Shown: positions 53,846-63,162, counted from the first letter of the stretch. The stretch: DNA of 64,000 nt from Mycobacterium sp. MS1601 (GCF_001984215.1 NZ_CP019420.1:806001-870000); one strand, 5' to 3'. Notes: generated by a model not told the origin, from the letters alone. Numbers and translations: made by a program.

Positions 53846-55213
53846 TCAACCGGCGGCAGCCGCCACGGCAGCAGCGGCGAGCACCAGGGTGTCGGCGTGT
53901 CGGCGGCCGACCAGCTGCAACCCGATGGGCGCTGCGCCGACCACTCCGGCGGGAACCGACACCGCCGGGTGCCCGGAGAGATTGAACGGGAACGTCGCCG
54001 CCAATGCACCCCAGTGATCCACGGGTGTTCCCGCGATCTCGGTCGGCATCGGCCCCTCCGCGGCGAACGCGGGTAGCTGCGTCGCGGGTGTCAGCAGCAG
54101 GTCGAAACGTTCGAAGGCCTGCGCCAGTACAGCGACCAGCTGCGCCCGGGCGGCGTGGGCGTCGAGCAGCGCCGCGAGGTCGGTGGACTCGGCGGCCTCC
54201 ACATAGCGGCGCACGGCGGGATGCACGCGCGCCCGTCCGGGTGCGGTCATGACGTCGACGTAGGCGTCCGGAGCGGTCAACGTGCGAAACGCCGGTCCGC
54301 ACGCCGCGTCGATCCGGACATCGGCGGCCACCCGACGTGCACCCGCCGCGGAGATGAATCGCTGCGCCGCCGCCTCGACGGTGGCCGCAACCTCGGGGTC
54401 GCACGGTCCATTGCCCAGACTGGCGGTGTACGCCACCCGCAATCCGCGCAGATCCGTGCTCGCCAGGGCGTCCTCGAACCCGGGCGAGGGCGCGGGCAGG
54501 GAGGCCCGGTCGTACGGGTCGTATCCGCATACGCTGTCGAGGAATCGGGCGGTGTCGCGCACCGTGCGGGTGAGCACCCCGTAGTGGTCGTTGTCGCCGA
54601 CGCCCCGGTGCCGGGGTCCGCGGGGAACCAGACCGAACGTCGGTTTGAATCCCACCAACGCGCAGTAGGACGCCGGTATCCGCAGCGACCCCGCGCCGTC
54701 GGTGCCAGTGGCCACCGGCACCATCCCACTGGCCACCGCGGCCGCCGAACCGCCGCTGGATCCGCCCGGGGTCAGCGCGGTGTTCCAGGGGTTGCGGGTC
54801 ACACCGTGCAATTCGGAGGCGGTGTAGGAGGCGCGGCCGAACTCCGGGGATGCCGTCAGCCCCACCGCAATGGCGCCGGCGGCCACCGCGCGGGACACCA
54901 GCGTGCAGGTGTGGTCCGCCACATGACCGGCATAGGACCGACTTCCTTTGCTGTATGGCCAACCGGCCACCGCGTGAAGCTCCTTGACCCCCAAAGGAAC
55001 TCCTGCCAGTGGCCCGGGATCGACACCGCGGTGCAGCATTCGGTCCAGCTCACGGGCCGCCGCCAGCGCCCCGTCGACGTCCACATGGACGAAGGCGTTG
55101 AGTTCCTCATTGCGCGCGGCGATCCGCGTCAGTGCCAGGCCCACCGTCTCCACCGCGCTGACCGCACCGGAACGCACCCGCTCGGCCGTCTCGACCAGGC
55201 CGGCATCACTCAC
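53846..55213 (-). CDS. Amidase-signature-family hydrolase
   Basis: A 455-residue amidase. The Ser-cisSer-Lys triad is readable: Lys in [20 protein letters not shown], the Gly/Ser stretch [20 protein letters not shown], and [20 protein letters not shown] with the nucleophile Ser. It hydrolyses an amide of unknown structure, possibly the final step of the pathway. It starts at GTG 55213, overlapping the permease stop by four bases. Last gene of the ten-gene minus-strand operon. Confidence 0.9.
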   Translation of the reverse strand: MSDAGLVETAERVRSGAVSAVETVGLALTRIAARNEELNAFVHVDVDGALAAARELDRMLHRGVDPGPLAGVPLGVKELHAVAGWPYSKGSRSYAGHVADHTCTLVSRAVAAGAIAVGLTASPEFGRASYTASELHGVTRNPWNTALTPGGSSGGSAAAVASGMVPVATGTDGAGSLRIPASYCALVGFKPTFGLVPRGPRHRGVGDNDHYGVLTRTVRDTARFLDSVCGYDPYDRASLPAPSPGFEDALASTDLRGLRVAYTASLGNGPCDPEVAATVEAAAQRFISAAGARRVAADVRIDAACGPAFRTLTAPDAYVDVMTAPGRARVHPAVRRYVEAAESTDLAALLDAHAARAQLVAVLAQAFERFDLLLTPATQLPAFAAEGPMPTEIAGTPVDHWGALAATFPFNLSGHPAVSVPAGVVGAAPIGLQLVGRRHADTLVLAAAAVAAAAG

Positions 55214-56685
55214 AGCAGCACCGCCGCCGCGAACGTGGTGGCCACCACCAAACCGACCACCACCGGCACGAACAACCGGCGAGCCAGATCCATCACCGAC
55301 ACCCCGGTGAGGCCGGCGACCACGATGAGCGACGACCAGATCACCAGGGTGCCACCGCCTGTCCAGCTGGCGCCGTTCTGCGCGATCGCGGCCAGGGTGG
55401 CAACGTCGACACCCGCGCTGTCGCCGAGGGAGCCCGCCAACGAACCGGTGAACGGCAGGCCCGGCCAGCCGCTGCCGTCGAGTCCGATCACCATGCCGAT
55501 CAACAGCATCGCGAACGCGGCGAACACGCCCGTCGACGGGATCAATGGCTCCACCTTCGCCACTGCGTCGAGCAGGAAGGCCGGTGTTTCGCCGTCCTCG
55601 GGCACACCCAGGATGGTTCCGGAGTAGTCCGACAGTCCGATGTAGACGAATCCGGCCACCGGGATCACCATGCCCATGGTGCGGAAGGAGAATCCGATGC
55701 CCTCGGTGAAATGCTGCCCGACATCACCGAGCCAGTTCTTGCGACTCACCAGTATCGCAACGGCCACCAGTGCCAGCGCCGCGGTGCCGCCCACCAACGG
55801 TGCGCCCAGACCTTCGTCGATATTCGGAACCAGTGTGGTGAAACGGCCCAGCAGCATGACCACCAACAGCACCGCGAACACCGCCGGCACCGCAAATGCC
55901 ACCAAACGCGCTGATCCGCTGGCATTTTCGTCGCCTCCGTCGGCCACCGCCGGCTCCGACGCCGCTTCGACGGGCAACACGACGGCGGCGGCCTGCACCG
56001 GGTCCAGCATCTTGGTGCGGACGTCACGCAGGTAAGCGATGGTCAGGGCCACCACACCGGCGATCAGCGCAATGATCGTGGCCCGCAGGGCGATAGCCCC
56101 GGCCGGCACATTCGCCCCTTCGGCGGACAAACTGGGGGCCACTCCCATCACCAGGTCCGAGCTCAGTGCCATGCCCTGCCCCGCGATGGCGATCGCCAAT
56201 GCCGCACCGAACGGCGGCAACCCCACCCGTACGGCGGCGGGCAGCAGGATCGCGGCAATCAGCGGTAACACAGGTGTCGGCCAGAAGGTCAGCGACAGCA
56301 GGAATGTGACCACCGCCAGCACCACATAGGAGATGTGTCCGTTGTGGAACAGTCGGCGCAGCGGCCGGATCATCACGGTCTCCGCACCGGCCTGCCGCAC
56401 GGCGCCCAACATCGCGGTCACCAAGGCGATGATGAGGAAGATGGGCAGGAGTTCGCGGGTGCCCACCATGGCTGCGTTGAACACCGCAGCCAATCCGGTG
56501 GTGACGCTGCCGGCGTAGACCAGACCCGTGAGGAACGTGGCGATGATCGCCGGTGCCACCACATTCTTCTTGGCTATCACGGTGACGATGAGCACCACGA
56601 GGCCGAGTAGGTACATCCAGTGCGCCGGTGACAATTCGGACCATCCGATCGGTTCGGGGAGAAGGTGAGCTGTTGTGAGAGCCAC
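55210..56685 (-). CDS. Multispanning transporter, probably ion-transporter (IT) type
   Basis: A 491-residue membrane protein with about 12 hydrophobic segments and a hydrophilic loop near residues 215-255. The segments PVLPLIAAILLPAAVRVGLP, ALAIAIAGQGMALSSDLVMG and the C-terminal NGASWTGGGTLVIWSSLIVV suggest a DcuC/CitM/gluconate-like carrier, but the family is not certain. It starts at GTG 56685. It probably imports the pathway substrate. 163 nt separate it from RidA, with no gene seen in the gap. Confidence 0.75.
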   Translation of the reverse strand: MALTTAHLLPEPIGWSELSPAHWMYLLGLVVLIVTVIAKKNVVAPAIIATFLTGLVYAGSVTTGLAAVFNAAMVGTRELLPIFLIIALVTAMLGAVRQAGAETVMIRPLRRLFHNGHISYVVLAVVTFLLSLTFWPTPVLPLIAAILLPAAVRVGLPPFGAALAIAIAGQGMALSSDLVMGVAPSLSAEGANVPAGAIALRATIIALIAGVVALTIAYLRDVRTKMLDPVQAAAVVLPVEAASEPAVADGGDENASGSARLVAFAVPAVFAVLLVVMLLGRFTTLVPNIDEGLGAPLVGGTAALALVAVAILVSRKNWLGDVGQHFTEGIGFSFRTMGMVIPVAGFVYIGLSDYSGTILGVPEDGETPAFLLDAVAKVEPLIPSTGVFAAFAMLLIGMVIGLDGSGWPGLPFTGSLAGSLGDSAGVDVATLAAIAQNGASWTGGGTLVIWSSLIVVAGLTGVSVMDLARRLFVPVVVGLVVATTFAAAVLL

Positions 56686-56848
56686 TGCCCGCCGGTCCGG
56701 TTCACGTGAACGATACGCGACGCGGTGGTACCGAACAGCTTGCCGGAAATCCTGTCAGGTCGTTCGGGCCTCGCAACACGAAATACGCTTGGTGGAACCA
56801 CCTTTGACTGTGCAACATGTCCAGGAACAACCGATTCGCACCTCGACA

Positions 56849-57268
56849 TCAGTTGACGGCGACCACCAACTGGACCTCGACCGGGGCACCCGAGGGCAGC
56901 GCCGCCACCCCGATGGCACTGCGGGCCGGGAGTGCCCCCGCACCGAGCAGGTCGGTGATGGCGGCCGATGCGCCGTCGGCCACTGCGGAGAGCGCCGTGA
57001 ACCCGGGACCGCATGCAATGAACACCGTCATCTGCAGGCATCGCAGCGCGGCGTCCTGGGATGTCACCGATCGCACCGCGGCCAACGCATTGCCCGCCGC
57101 CAACCCGGCCGCGCTGCGGGCCTCCTCGACGGTCAGGCTCTCCCCCACGATGCCGCTGACCAGGAGCTTGCCGTCGCGCCGCGGTGTCATCCCGGCGGTG
57201 TGGACGATGCCGTCGTGCAGGACAGCGGGGACGTAGTCGCCCTGCGGCGGAGGCGCCTCAGTCGACAC
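56849..57268 (-). CDS. RidA-family (YjgF/YER057c) protein
   Basis: A 139-residue RidA-like protein. GDYVPAVLHDGIVHTAGMTP begins the fold, and ARSAAGLAAGNALAAVRSVT and LPARSAIGVAALPSGAPVEV end it; the Arg of the PxRS motif that in RidA binds the imine carboxylate is present. RidA hydrolyses reactive enamines/imines from amine metabolism; related proteins act as catabolic deaminases. It starts at GTG 57268, overlapping the gamma-glutamyltranspeptidase stop by 11 nt. Confidence 0.87.
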   Translation of the reverse strand: MSTEAPPPQGDYVPAVLHDGIVHTAGMTPRRDGKLLVSGIVGESLTVEEARSAAGLAAGNALAAVRSVTSQDAALRCLQMTVFIACGPGFTALSAVADGASAAITDLLGAGALPARSAIGVAALPSGAPVEVQLVVAVN

Positions 57269-58823
57269 CGAGCGCGATGCCTTCCTGGCGAGGGTCGGCG
57301 GCGCCCAGCAGGATGCCCCGCTCGTCGCGGGAGATGACCTGCGCGCTTCCGCCGGCGCCGAGCGCGGGCTGGACGACGACGTGGTGGTTCTCCCCCAGTG
57401 CCTGCCGCACCGGTTCGGGCAGCGTCTCCTCGACGCGCAGTTCATCGGGAGCGCCGATGACGTCGGCGTCGGAGCCCGGGAAGACGGTGAAGCGCGAGGC
57501 GGCGACGGCCTCGGCCGGGTCCAGCCCGTGGTCCAGCAGATGAGACAGCAGCTGCATGTTCCACTGCACCTGCCCGTCGCCGCCCGGGGTGTTGCCCACG
57601 TGCAGGAGTTCACCTGCGTCGTCGGTGACGATCCAGGCGTTGAGGGTGTGTAGCGGTTTGCGGCGCGGGCTCACCTCGTTGGGGTGACCGTCGATCAGGT
57701 AGGCGCCGCGGCCCAGGCGGTTGTTGAGCACCACGCCGGTTCCGGGCACGGTGATCTTGGCGCCGAAAGTGAAGGCCAGCGAGTGGATGAAGCTGACGGC
57801 GCGGCCCTGCGAATCCACCGCGACGGTGGAGGTGGTGTCGCCGGCGCCGACTTCGATGGGTGCCGCATGTTCGGACCGGTCGTCGAGGTCGCGCCGCTGC
57901 GCGAGCAGCCGCTCGGGATCGAGGGTGTAGTTCGCGCCGCCATTGTCGCTGCCGCACAAGGCAAATCGATCCGCGAACGCCAGCCGCGCGGCGCGGGCCA
58001 GCCGGTCGATGGCCGGCGCGGACAGCCAGCCGTTGAATCCGACCGAGGCATCACAGAGCGCTGCCTGTTGCAGCACCATCCAGCCCGGGGTGGGCAGCGG
58101 CGTCTGGTGGATCAGCGCCCCCGCGTATCTCCCGGTGATCGCCGGCTCCGGCGTCACCGCAGCGGTGGCGGCCCACTCGTCCCCGGTGAACGGCGCGCCT
58201 GCTGCTTGCAGGGTGGCGACGGCGCGCTGGGCAAAGTCCCCGGTGTAGAACGCGGTGGGATTGTCGGCGAGGCGGCGGATGGTGGCGGCGAGGTCAGGTT
58301 GCGGGAGCAGGGTCCCCAGCCGAGCGCTCCGGTACACGGCCGCCAGTCCCTGGTCACCGGCCCGCAGCGCTTCTCCTGCGTCGCCCACCGTGCGCGCCGA
58401 GCACGGCAGCCCACGTTCGGCGGTCGCTGCGATCGGAGCCCACAGTTCGGCCAGTGACCGGGTTGCACCACCGGAGTGCAGTGCGGCCAGGGCGGCCGGC
58501 GCCCCGGGGACGGCGACGGACAGCGGGCCATCCATCGGGATGCTCGAAAGACCCTGCGCCCGATAGAAATCGGTGGTGCCACCGTCGGGCCCGAAACCGG
58601 ATCCGTTGACCGTCCAGATACGACCGTCGGGTTCACGGACCACGGCGAAGGCGTCCCCGCCGATGCCGCACTGCCCGGGCAGGGTCAGCCAGGTCATGGC
58701 CGCCATCGCCAGGGTGGCGTCGATGGCGTTGCCGCCCGCGGCCAGTACCTGCGTGCCGGCCAGGCTGGCCGCGGGGTGGCTGCTGCTGACCATCGCCGAG
58801 GCCGACAATGTGGGTGGACGCAT
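57258..58823 (-). CDS. Gamma-glutamyltranspeptidase-family protein
   Basis: A 521-residue Ntn-hydrolase of the GGT family. The N-terminal part reads MVSSSHPAASLAGTQVLAAG and GNAIDATLAMAAMTW; the self-processing, nucleophilic Thr is probably in GAGDTTSTVAVDSQGRAVSF near residue 330. There is no signal peptide, so unlike classical periplasmic GGT it should be cytosolic. Neighbouring ALDH and RidA suggest it cleaves a gamma-glutamyl-linked amine intermediate or acts as an acylase. It starts at ATG 58823, 5 nt after the Rieske stop. Confidence 0.88.
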   Translation of the reverse strand: MRPPTLSASAMVSSSHPAASLAGTQVLAAGGNAIDATLAMAAMTWLTLPGQCGIGGDAFAVVREPDGRIWTVNGSGFGPDGGTTDFYRAQGLSSIPMDGPLSVAVPGAPAALAALHSGGATRSLAELWAPIAATAERGLPCSARTVGDAGEALRAGDQGLAAVYRSARLGTLLPQPDLAATIRRLADNPTAFYTGDFAQRAVATLQAAGAPFTGDEWAATAAVTPEPAITGRYAGALIHQTPLPTPGWMVLQQAALCDASVGFNGWLSAPAIDRLARAARLAFADRFALCGSDNGGANYTLDPERLLAQRRDLDDRSEHAAPIEVGAGDTTSTVAVDSQGRAVSFIHSLAFTFGAKITVPGTGVVLNNRLGRGAYLIDGHPNEVSPRRKPLHTLNAWIVTDDAGELLHVGNTPGGDGQVQWNMQLLSHLLDHGLDPAEAVAASRFTVFPGSDADVIGAPDELRVEETLPEPVRQALGENHHVVVQPALGAGGSAQVISRDERGILLGAADPRQEGIALGVD

Positions 58824-58828
58824 GACAG

Positions 58829-59212
58829 TCAGTCTCTCCGCCGCTGTCGTCGGGTGGGTCCGGCGGGTGCCTCACCCGGTTTGAGCCCGACGAAGATCTC
58901 GCCGTCGCGTTCCTGGCACGGGAAGGTCTTGATGGGCTCGGTGGCCGGCGGGCTGATGGGTTCGCCGGTCTCCAGATCGAATGCGCTGCCGTGACAGGAG
59001 CACCCGATGCCGTCGTCGCGGAGCTTGCCCGAGGACAACAGGCAGTCCAGGTGCGTGCAGTAGTTGGAGGTGGCGTAGGCCTTGCCCTTGAGCCGGGCCA
59101 CCGCGAATTCGTGCTCACCGCAGTGGAACCGGCGCACGATGCCCTCCGGAACCTGCCCGGACCGGGCGACCCGGACGAACTCCGTTGTGGTGTCCTGTAT
59201 CTGCTCGGTCAT
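58829..59212 (-). CDS. Rieske [2Fe-2S] protein (second in operon)
   Basis: A 127-residue Rieske protein. CTH (Cys/His pair) and CSCH give C-x-H-x16-C-x2-H, the full ligand set, in YCTHLDCLLSS and IGCSCHGSAFDL. It has a longer C-terminus with a basic tail (TRRQRRRD). No membrane helix. It differs clearly from the ferredoxin encoded at 61879-62223; it may serve a different electron acceptor or act as a subunit. It sits between the aldehyde dehydrogenase and GGT genes, 1 nt from the dehydrogenase stop. Confidence 0.9.
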   Translation of the reverse strand: MTEQIQDTTTEFVRVARSGQVPEGIVRRFHCGEHEFAVARLKGKAYATSNYCTHLDCLLSSGKLRDDGIGCSCHGSAFDLETGEPISPPATEPIKTFPCQERDGEIFVGLKPGEAPAGPTRRQRRRD

Positions 59213-59213
59213 G

Positions 59214-60653
59214 TCACAGTCCTGGGTTGAGATAGACGGTTTTCTCGTTGAGGTAGAACTCGATCATCGACGCGCCCGCCTGCTCCTTGAACGTGGCGGT
59301 GGACGAGGCTTTGTAACCCCCGAACGGAGCGTTCATCGCCATGCCGGTGGTGGGCTGGTTGATCTTGACCAGCCCGGTCTTGGAGCTGCGGGAGAATTGT
59401 TGCGCCACGCTCAGGTCATTGGTGACGATCGCGGCCGACAACCCGAACTCCGTGGCATTGGCCAGCTCGATCGCGTCGTCGAGGCAGGCTGCGCGTTGCA
59501 CGGCGACCAGTGGCCCGAACACCTCCTCGTCCACGATGCGCATGCCGGGTTCGGCACCGGTGAAAACGGCTGGGCGAACGAAGAATCCGTCGGCCTCCAC
59601 AGCGTCGCCGCCACATCTGAGCGTCGCCCCGTCCTCGATTCCGGCCTGCACGTAGCCCAGGAACTTCTTGTGCTGGTCGGCGCTGGCCAGCGCGCCCATG
59701 TCGACACCTGGCTGGTCGCCGGGCCCCACCGTGAGCGCCTCGGCCCGGGCGACGAGGGCGGCCACCACCGCGTCGTGGTTGTCGTCGGTGACGATCACCC
59801 GGCTGGTTCCGGTGCAGGCCTGCCCCGACAACCCGAACGCGCCCTTGGCGATCAGCGCGGCGGCGCGCTCGGCGTCGGCGTCGGGCGCCACCACCACCGG
59901 GTTCTTGCCGCCCATCTCCAACTGCACGCGGCGGTGCGGGCCGACCTGGCTGTGGATCAGCCGCCCCACCGCGGTGGAACCGGTGAACGTCACCGCGGCC
60001 ACCCGCTCGTCGGCGGCCACGGCTGCACCGGCGGCACCGCCGCCCTGCACCAGCGCGATGACCTCGGGCGGCAGCCCGCCGGCCAGCAGCGCTTCGACCA
60101 GTCGTTGCCCCATCAGCGGGGTGATCTCGGACGGTTTGAACAGCACCGGGTTTCCCACCGCCAGGGCGGGGCCGAGTTTGCGTGACGGAATGTTGAGCGG
60201 GAAGTTCCACGGGGTGATGGCCCCGACGATGCCGATGGGCTCACGCAGTGTATAGAGCAGCGTCTCCCCCGCCACCGGATAGGTGGCCCCGCAGCTGCGG
60301 GTGGCCTCGGCGGCGTAGAACCGCAGGTTCATCGGGGTGCGGCCGACCTCCATGGTGGCCTCGGCCAGCGTCTTGCCCTCTTCGCGGACCAGCTCGCCGA
60401 TCAGCTGCTCACTGCGCGACTCGAGTTGCGCGGCAGCGGCTTCCAGAATGGTGGCACGACGCTCCGGTGAGGTGGCCGCCCAGGCGGGCGCGGCGGCGGC
60501 CAGCTTGTCCACGGCGAGGTGGACGTCGTCGGCGCCGGAGTCCGGGAACCTGCCGATGACGTCACCGGGGTCGGCGGGGTTGCTCCGGGTGAAGGTGGCG
60601 CCGGACACCGCCGGAACCCATTGGCCGCCGATGAAGTTCGAACCCTCGATCAT
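59214..60653 (-). CDS. NAD(P)-dependent aldehyde dehydrogenase
   Basis: A 479-residue aldehyde dehydrogenase. ITPWNFPLNIPSRKLGPALA, FTGSTAVGRLIHSQ, the catalytic Glu in LEMGGKNPVVVAP and the catalytic Cys in GLSGQACTGTSRVIV are all present; it resembles the alpha-ketoglutarate-semialdehyde/succinate-semialdehyde branch. It would oxidise an aldehyde released by the oxygenase step. ATG 60653 overlaps the reductase stop by 4 nt; the longer frame to 60902 is shadow. Confidence 0.92.
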   Translation of the reverse strand: MIEGSNFIGGQWVPAVSGATFTRSNPADPGDVIGRFPDSGADDVHLAVDKLAAAAPAWAATSPERRATILEAAAAQLESRSEQLIGELVREEGKTLAEATMEVGRTPMNLRFYAAEATRSCGATYPVAGETLLYTLREPIGIVGAITPWNFPLNIPSRKLGPALAVGNPVLFKPSEITPLMGQRLVEALLAGGLPPEVIALVQGGGAAGAAVAADERVAAVTFTGSTAVGRLIHSQVGPHRRVQLEMGGKNPVVVAPDADAERAAALIAKGAFGLSGQACTGTSRVIVTDDNHDAVVAALVARAEALTVGPGDQPGVDMGALASADQHKKFLGYVQAGIEDGATLRCGGDAVEADGFFVRPAVFTGAEPGMRIVDEEVFGPLVAVQRAACLDDAIELANATEFGLSAAIVTNDLSVAQQFSRSSKTGLVKINQPTTGMAMNAPFGGYKASSTATFKEQAGASMIEFYLNEKTVYLNPGL

Positions 60654-61882
60654 GCCGATACCTCTTCGATGTCTTCTTGGTTCTCGGAGTCGTACGCCAG
60701 GTCCCAGAGGTCGGTGTCCTCGTCGCCGAGCACCGTGGGGTCCAGCTCGCGTCCGAGGAGTTCGCGAGTCACCGAGATATCCTCTCCCCGTTCGACACTG
60801 AACGCGCCACACAGCGTGGAACCGTCGAGGTAGAAGGCGGTGAAGTCCATGCCATCGCGGTCGCCGCGGATCACCGGGGTGCCTCGCAACGCGCCGAGGC
60901 ACTGGATGTTGCGGCCGAACTGATCTGACCAGAACCAGTGTGGATCGTCGTTCTCCGCGTCGCGGCCCAGCATCGCCGATGCCACCGCGACGCCCTGGCG
61001 GCTGGCGTTGTCGAAGTGTTCCACCCGGATGTGGCGGCCCGCCCTGGTCGAGAAGCGCCGGGCCACGTCACCGGCGGCGTAGATGTGGGGCACGGAGGTG
61101 CGCCCGGCGGCGTCGACCACGATGCCGTCATCGACATGCAGCCCAGATGCGTTGGCTGCAGCGATGTTCGGGGTGATGCCGATGCCGACCACCACCGCGT
61201 CGAACTCCTCGTCACCGATCAGTACCCCGTCGGTGGTGGTGCGCAGGTCCGAGACGGAGGCTCCGGTGCGCACGTCGACACCGTTGTCCCGGTGCAGTTG
61301 CGTCACCAGTGTGCCCATGTCTGCGCCGATGGCACGCTCCAGCGGAATGGCAGCGGTCTCGAACACAGTGACGGCCACACCCGCCGCGGTGGCGGTGGCT
61401 GCCAGTTCCAGACCGATGAATCCGGCGCCGACGATGGCCAGCCTGCGGCCGGCACGCAGCTGCGGTGCCAGGAGTTTGGCGTCGTCGAGGCTGCGCAGGT
61501 AGTGCACCAGGTCGTGGCGCGGGCCGGGCACCGGCAGCCGGCGTGGGCTGCCGCCGGTGGCGAACAACACGGCATCCGCCACGATCGGCAGACGGCCGTC
61601 GAGTTCCACTGTGCGCGTGGCGGTATCGACCCTCATCACGGTGGCACCGGTGATCAGTTCGACATCGTTGGCGCTGCGCCACTTCTCCGGCAGGATCCAC
61701 AACGAGTCTTCGGAATCAGTGCCCGCCAGGAACTCCTTGGACAGCGGCGGGCGCTGATAGGGGGCGTAGGGCTCGTCGCCGATCAGGACGATCCGGCCGT
61801 CGAAGCCGTGCCGCCGCAGATTACGGGCGGCCACGGCAGACGTCTGGCCGGCCCCGATCAGGGCGTAGGTGGGGCGGGTCAC
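60650..61882 (-). CDS. NAD(P)H ferredoxin reductase (FAD-dependent)
   Basis: A 410-residue putidaredoxin/rubredoxin-reductase-type flavoprotein. FAD site TYALIGAGQTSAVAARNLRR, then PYAPYQRPPLSKEFL; NAD site RLAIVGAGFIGLELAATA; second FAD motif HIYAAGDVARRF. The C-terminal tail is acidic. It would reduce the Rieske ferredoxin encoded immediately upstream, with which it shares a four-base GTGA overlap at GTG 61882. Together they form an electron chain for the diiron oxidase. Confidence 0.93.
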   Translation of the reverse strand: MTRPTYALIGAGQTSAVAARNLRRHGFDGRIVLIGDEPYAPYQRPPLSKEFLAGTDSEDSLWILPEKWRSANDVELITGATVMRVDTATRTVELDGRLPIVADAVLFATGGSPRRLPVPGPRHDLVHYLRSLDDAKLLAPQLRAGRRLAIVGAGFIGLELAATATAAGVAVTVFETAAIPLERAIGADMGTLVTQLHRDNGVDVRTGASVSDLRTTTDGVLIGDEEFDAVVVGIGITPNIAAANASGLHVDDGIVVDAAGRTSVPHIYAAGDVARRFSTRAGRHIRVEHFDNASRQGVAVASAMLGRDAENDDPHWFWSDQFGRNIQCLGALRGTPVIRGDRDGMDFTAFYLDGSTLCGAFSVERGEDISVTRELLGRELDPTVLGDEDTDLWDLAYDSENQEDIEEVSA

Positions 61883-62223
61883 GCGGTGACCTCCTGCTGA
61901 AGTGTCGTGCTCTTCGACGTCAAGGAGATGTAGACGGTGCCGTCGTCGTCGACGCGCACCGGGTAGGTGGGCTGGCAGAGGTCCTGGTCGGCTTCGTAGC
62001 CGGTCTGGAGGTCGAACTGCCACTGATGGCCGGGGCAGATGACCTTGCCGTGCAGCAGTGTGCCCTTGAACAGCGAACGATCCTGGTGCACACACAGATC
62101 GGCGAAGGCGTAGACCTTGCCTTCGGCGGCGAAGAGCGCGATCGCGGTGCCGTCGACCTCGACGCGCAACTTGCGTCGTCGGCCCAGTTCCTTGGTGGTA
62201 GCTACTTCGACCCACTCAGCCAT
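61879..62223 (-). CDS. Rieske-type [2Fe-2S] ferredoxin
   Basis: A 114-residue soluble Rieske ferredoxin of the kind that feeds Rieske dioxygenases. CVH and CPGH (residues about 44-65) give C-x-H-x16-C-x2-H in DLCVHQDRSLFKG and KVICPGHQWQFDL. It has no signal peptide or membrane helix. It lies between the diiron oxidase and the ferredoxin reductase genes. An 18-bp hairpin separates it from the oxidase gene, so the two may be expressed at different levels. Confidence 0.93.
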   Translation of the reverse strand: MAEWVEVATTKELGRRRKLRVEVDGTAIALFAAEGKVYAFADLCVHQDRSLFKGTLLHGKVICPGHQWQFDLQTGYEADQDLCQPTYPVRVDDDGTVYISLTSKSTTLQQEVTA

Positions 62224-62242
62224 GTTTTTCCAATCCGATTTG

Positions 62243-62279
62243 GGCGTGATTCCGACCGCTGAGCGGTCGGAATCACGCC
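62243..62279. terminator. Intra-operon hairpin between HDO and Rieske ferredoxin genes
   Basis: The arms 62243-62260 and 62262-62279 are perfect 18-bp complements around one base (in practice a 3- to 5-nt loop). The hairpin lies 7 nt after the HDO stop and 20 nt before the ferredoxin ATG. No T-tract follows on the minus strand, so partial termination or mRNA processing is more likely than a complete stop. Confidence 0.65.
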
Positions 62280-62286
62280 GAAATCC

Positions 62287-63000
62287 CTAAACGGAAGCCA
62301 GCTCGGCGGCGACGTAGGTGTCGTAGAGACCCTTGGTGTAGGAGAACCGCATCTCCGCGCCCCAGCGCACCATCTGCAGGCAACGCTGCTGCAGCTGCGG
62401 GGTGTCGGCATGGTCGAGCACGATCTGGTAGCCGCGCTCACCGTGCACCACATCGGAAGTGATGTGCAGGTCGAAGAACTCGATCTCGTCCTCGGTGAAC
62501 TTGTACACCTCACGCAGCGGCACAATCTGCTTCATGTAGATGCTGGGCACCTGCGACTCCAGCCCCACCACCAGAGCAGCGGTGGCGACGACGAAGTGCT
62601 CACGCTGCGACACCGCGTAGCACCACGACTGCAGTCCGCGGGTGATGGCGTTCATGTTGTTCGGGTCCTCGATGCGTTCCTTGGTGGTGCCGCACGCTTC
62701 GCCGAACTTGATCAGCAGATCGGTGTGCCGGATGTCGGCCAGCTCCTCCTCGTACATGTTCTGCAGCGTGAAATCCTTGGCGCCCGTGTAGTAGTCAGGG
62801 GTGTTGGCATAGATGTTGGCCAGGTAGTCGGCGAACGGGCCGACGTAGTGGTAGTGGTTCTCGGCCCAGCGGGCGAAGTGGTGCCGCTCGAGCTTGCCGT
62901 CGGCCCAGGCTTTGGAGAACGACGCGTTCTTGGCCTCACGGCCCTTGATGGCGTTCTCGAGCTCGGCGCGGAACTCGTCGCGTCCCAGCAGTGCGGTCAT
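62287..63000 (-). CDS. Heme-oxygenase-like diiron oxidase/oxygenase (HDO; CADD/PqqC-like fold)
   Basis: A 237-residue all-helical protein of the TenA/PqqC/CADD superfamily. The six metal ligands of diiron HDOs can be placed: E85 and H92 (NMYEEELADIRHTDLL), E148 (VVGLESQVPS), H179, D183 and H186 (FFDLHITSDVVHGERG). The spacings (7, 56, 31, 4, 3) closely follow those recalled for the diiron protein CADD. Such enzymes activate O2 for N-oxygenation, C-C or C-N cleavage and related reactions. The start at ATG 63000 has AGGAAGGA upstream. The operon supplies its own ferredoxin and reductase. Substrate unknown. Confidence 0.85.
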   Translation of the reverse strand: MTALLGRDEFRAELENAIKGREAKNASFSKAWADGKLERHHFARWAENHYHYVGPFADYLANIYANTPDYYTGAKDFTLQNMYEEELADIRHTDLLIKFGEACGTTKERIEDPNNMNAITRGLQSWCYAVSQREHFVVATAALVVGLESQVPSIYMKQIVPLREVYKFTEDEIEFFDLHITSDVVHGERGYQIVLDHADTPQLQQRCLQMVRWGAEMRFSYTKGLYDTYVAAELASV

Positions 63001-63092
63001 GGATGGGGTCCTTCCTGACAATGAATGATGACGAAATGGGCTGCAGTGGTGGATATTCCGCGACAGTGCGGATACGTCACCGACGTTAGTGA

Positions 63093-63111
63093 GGTCAGCC
63101 GACCGCTGACC
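63093..63111. promoter_or_regulatory. Inverted repeat upstream of the HDO gene
   Basis: GGTCAGC (63093-63099) and GCTGACC (63105-63111) are perfect complements with a 5-nt spacer, 93-111 nt before the HDO ATG, in the 162-nt gap after the GlcG-like gene. It may be an operator for the PucR-type regulator, or a hairpin between the first and second gene. Confidence 0.4.
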
Positions 63112-63162
63112 AGGTACACAATGACCAGCCAGAGCGCACATCGGCGGTCATGGTGCACACCG

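Noticed and set aside
53157..54962. 601-codon minus-strand frame overlapping the amidase gene
   Set aside because: Arg/Gly-rich shadow in another frame of the amidase, which has a clear catalytic triad.
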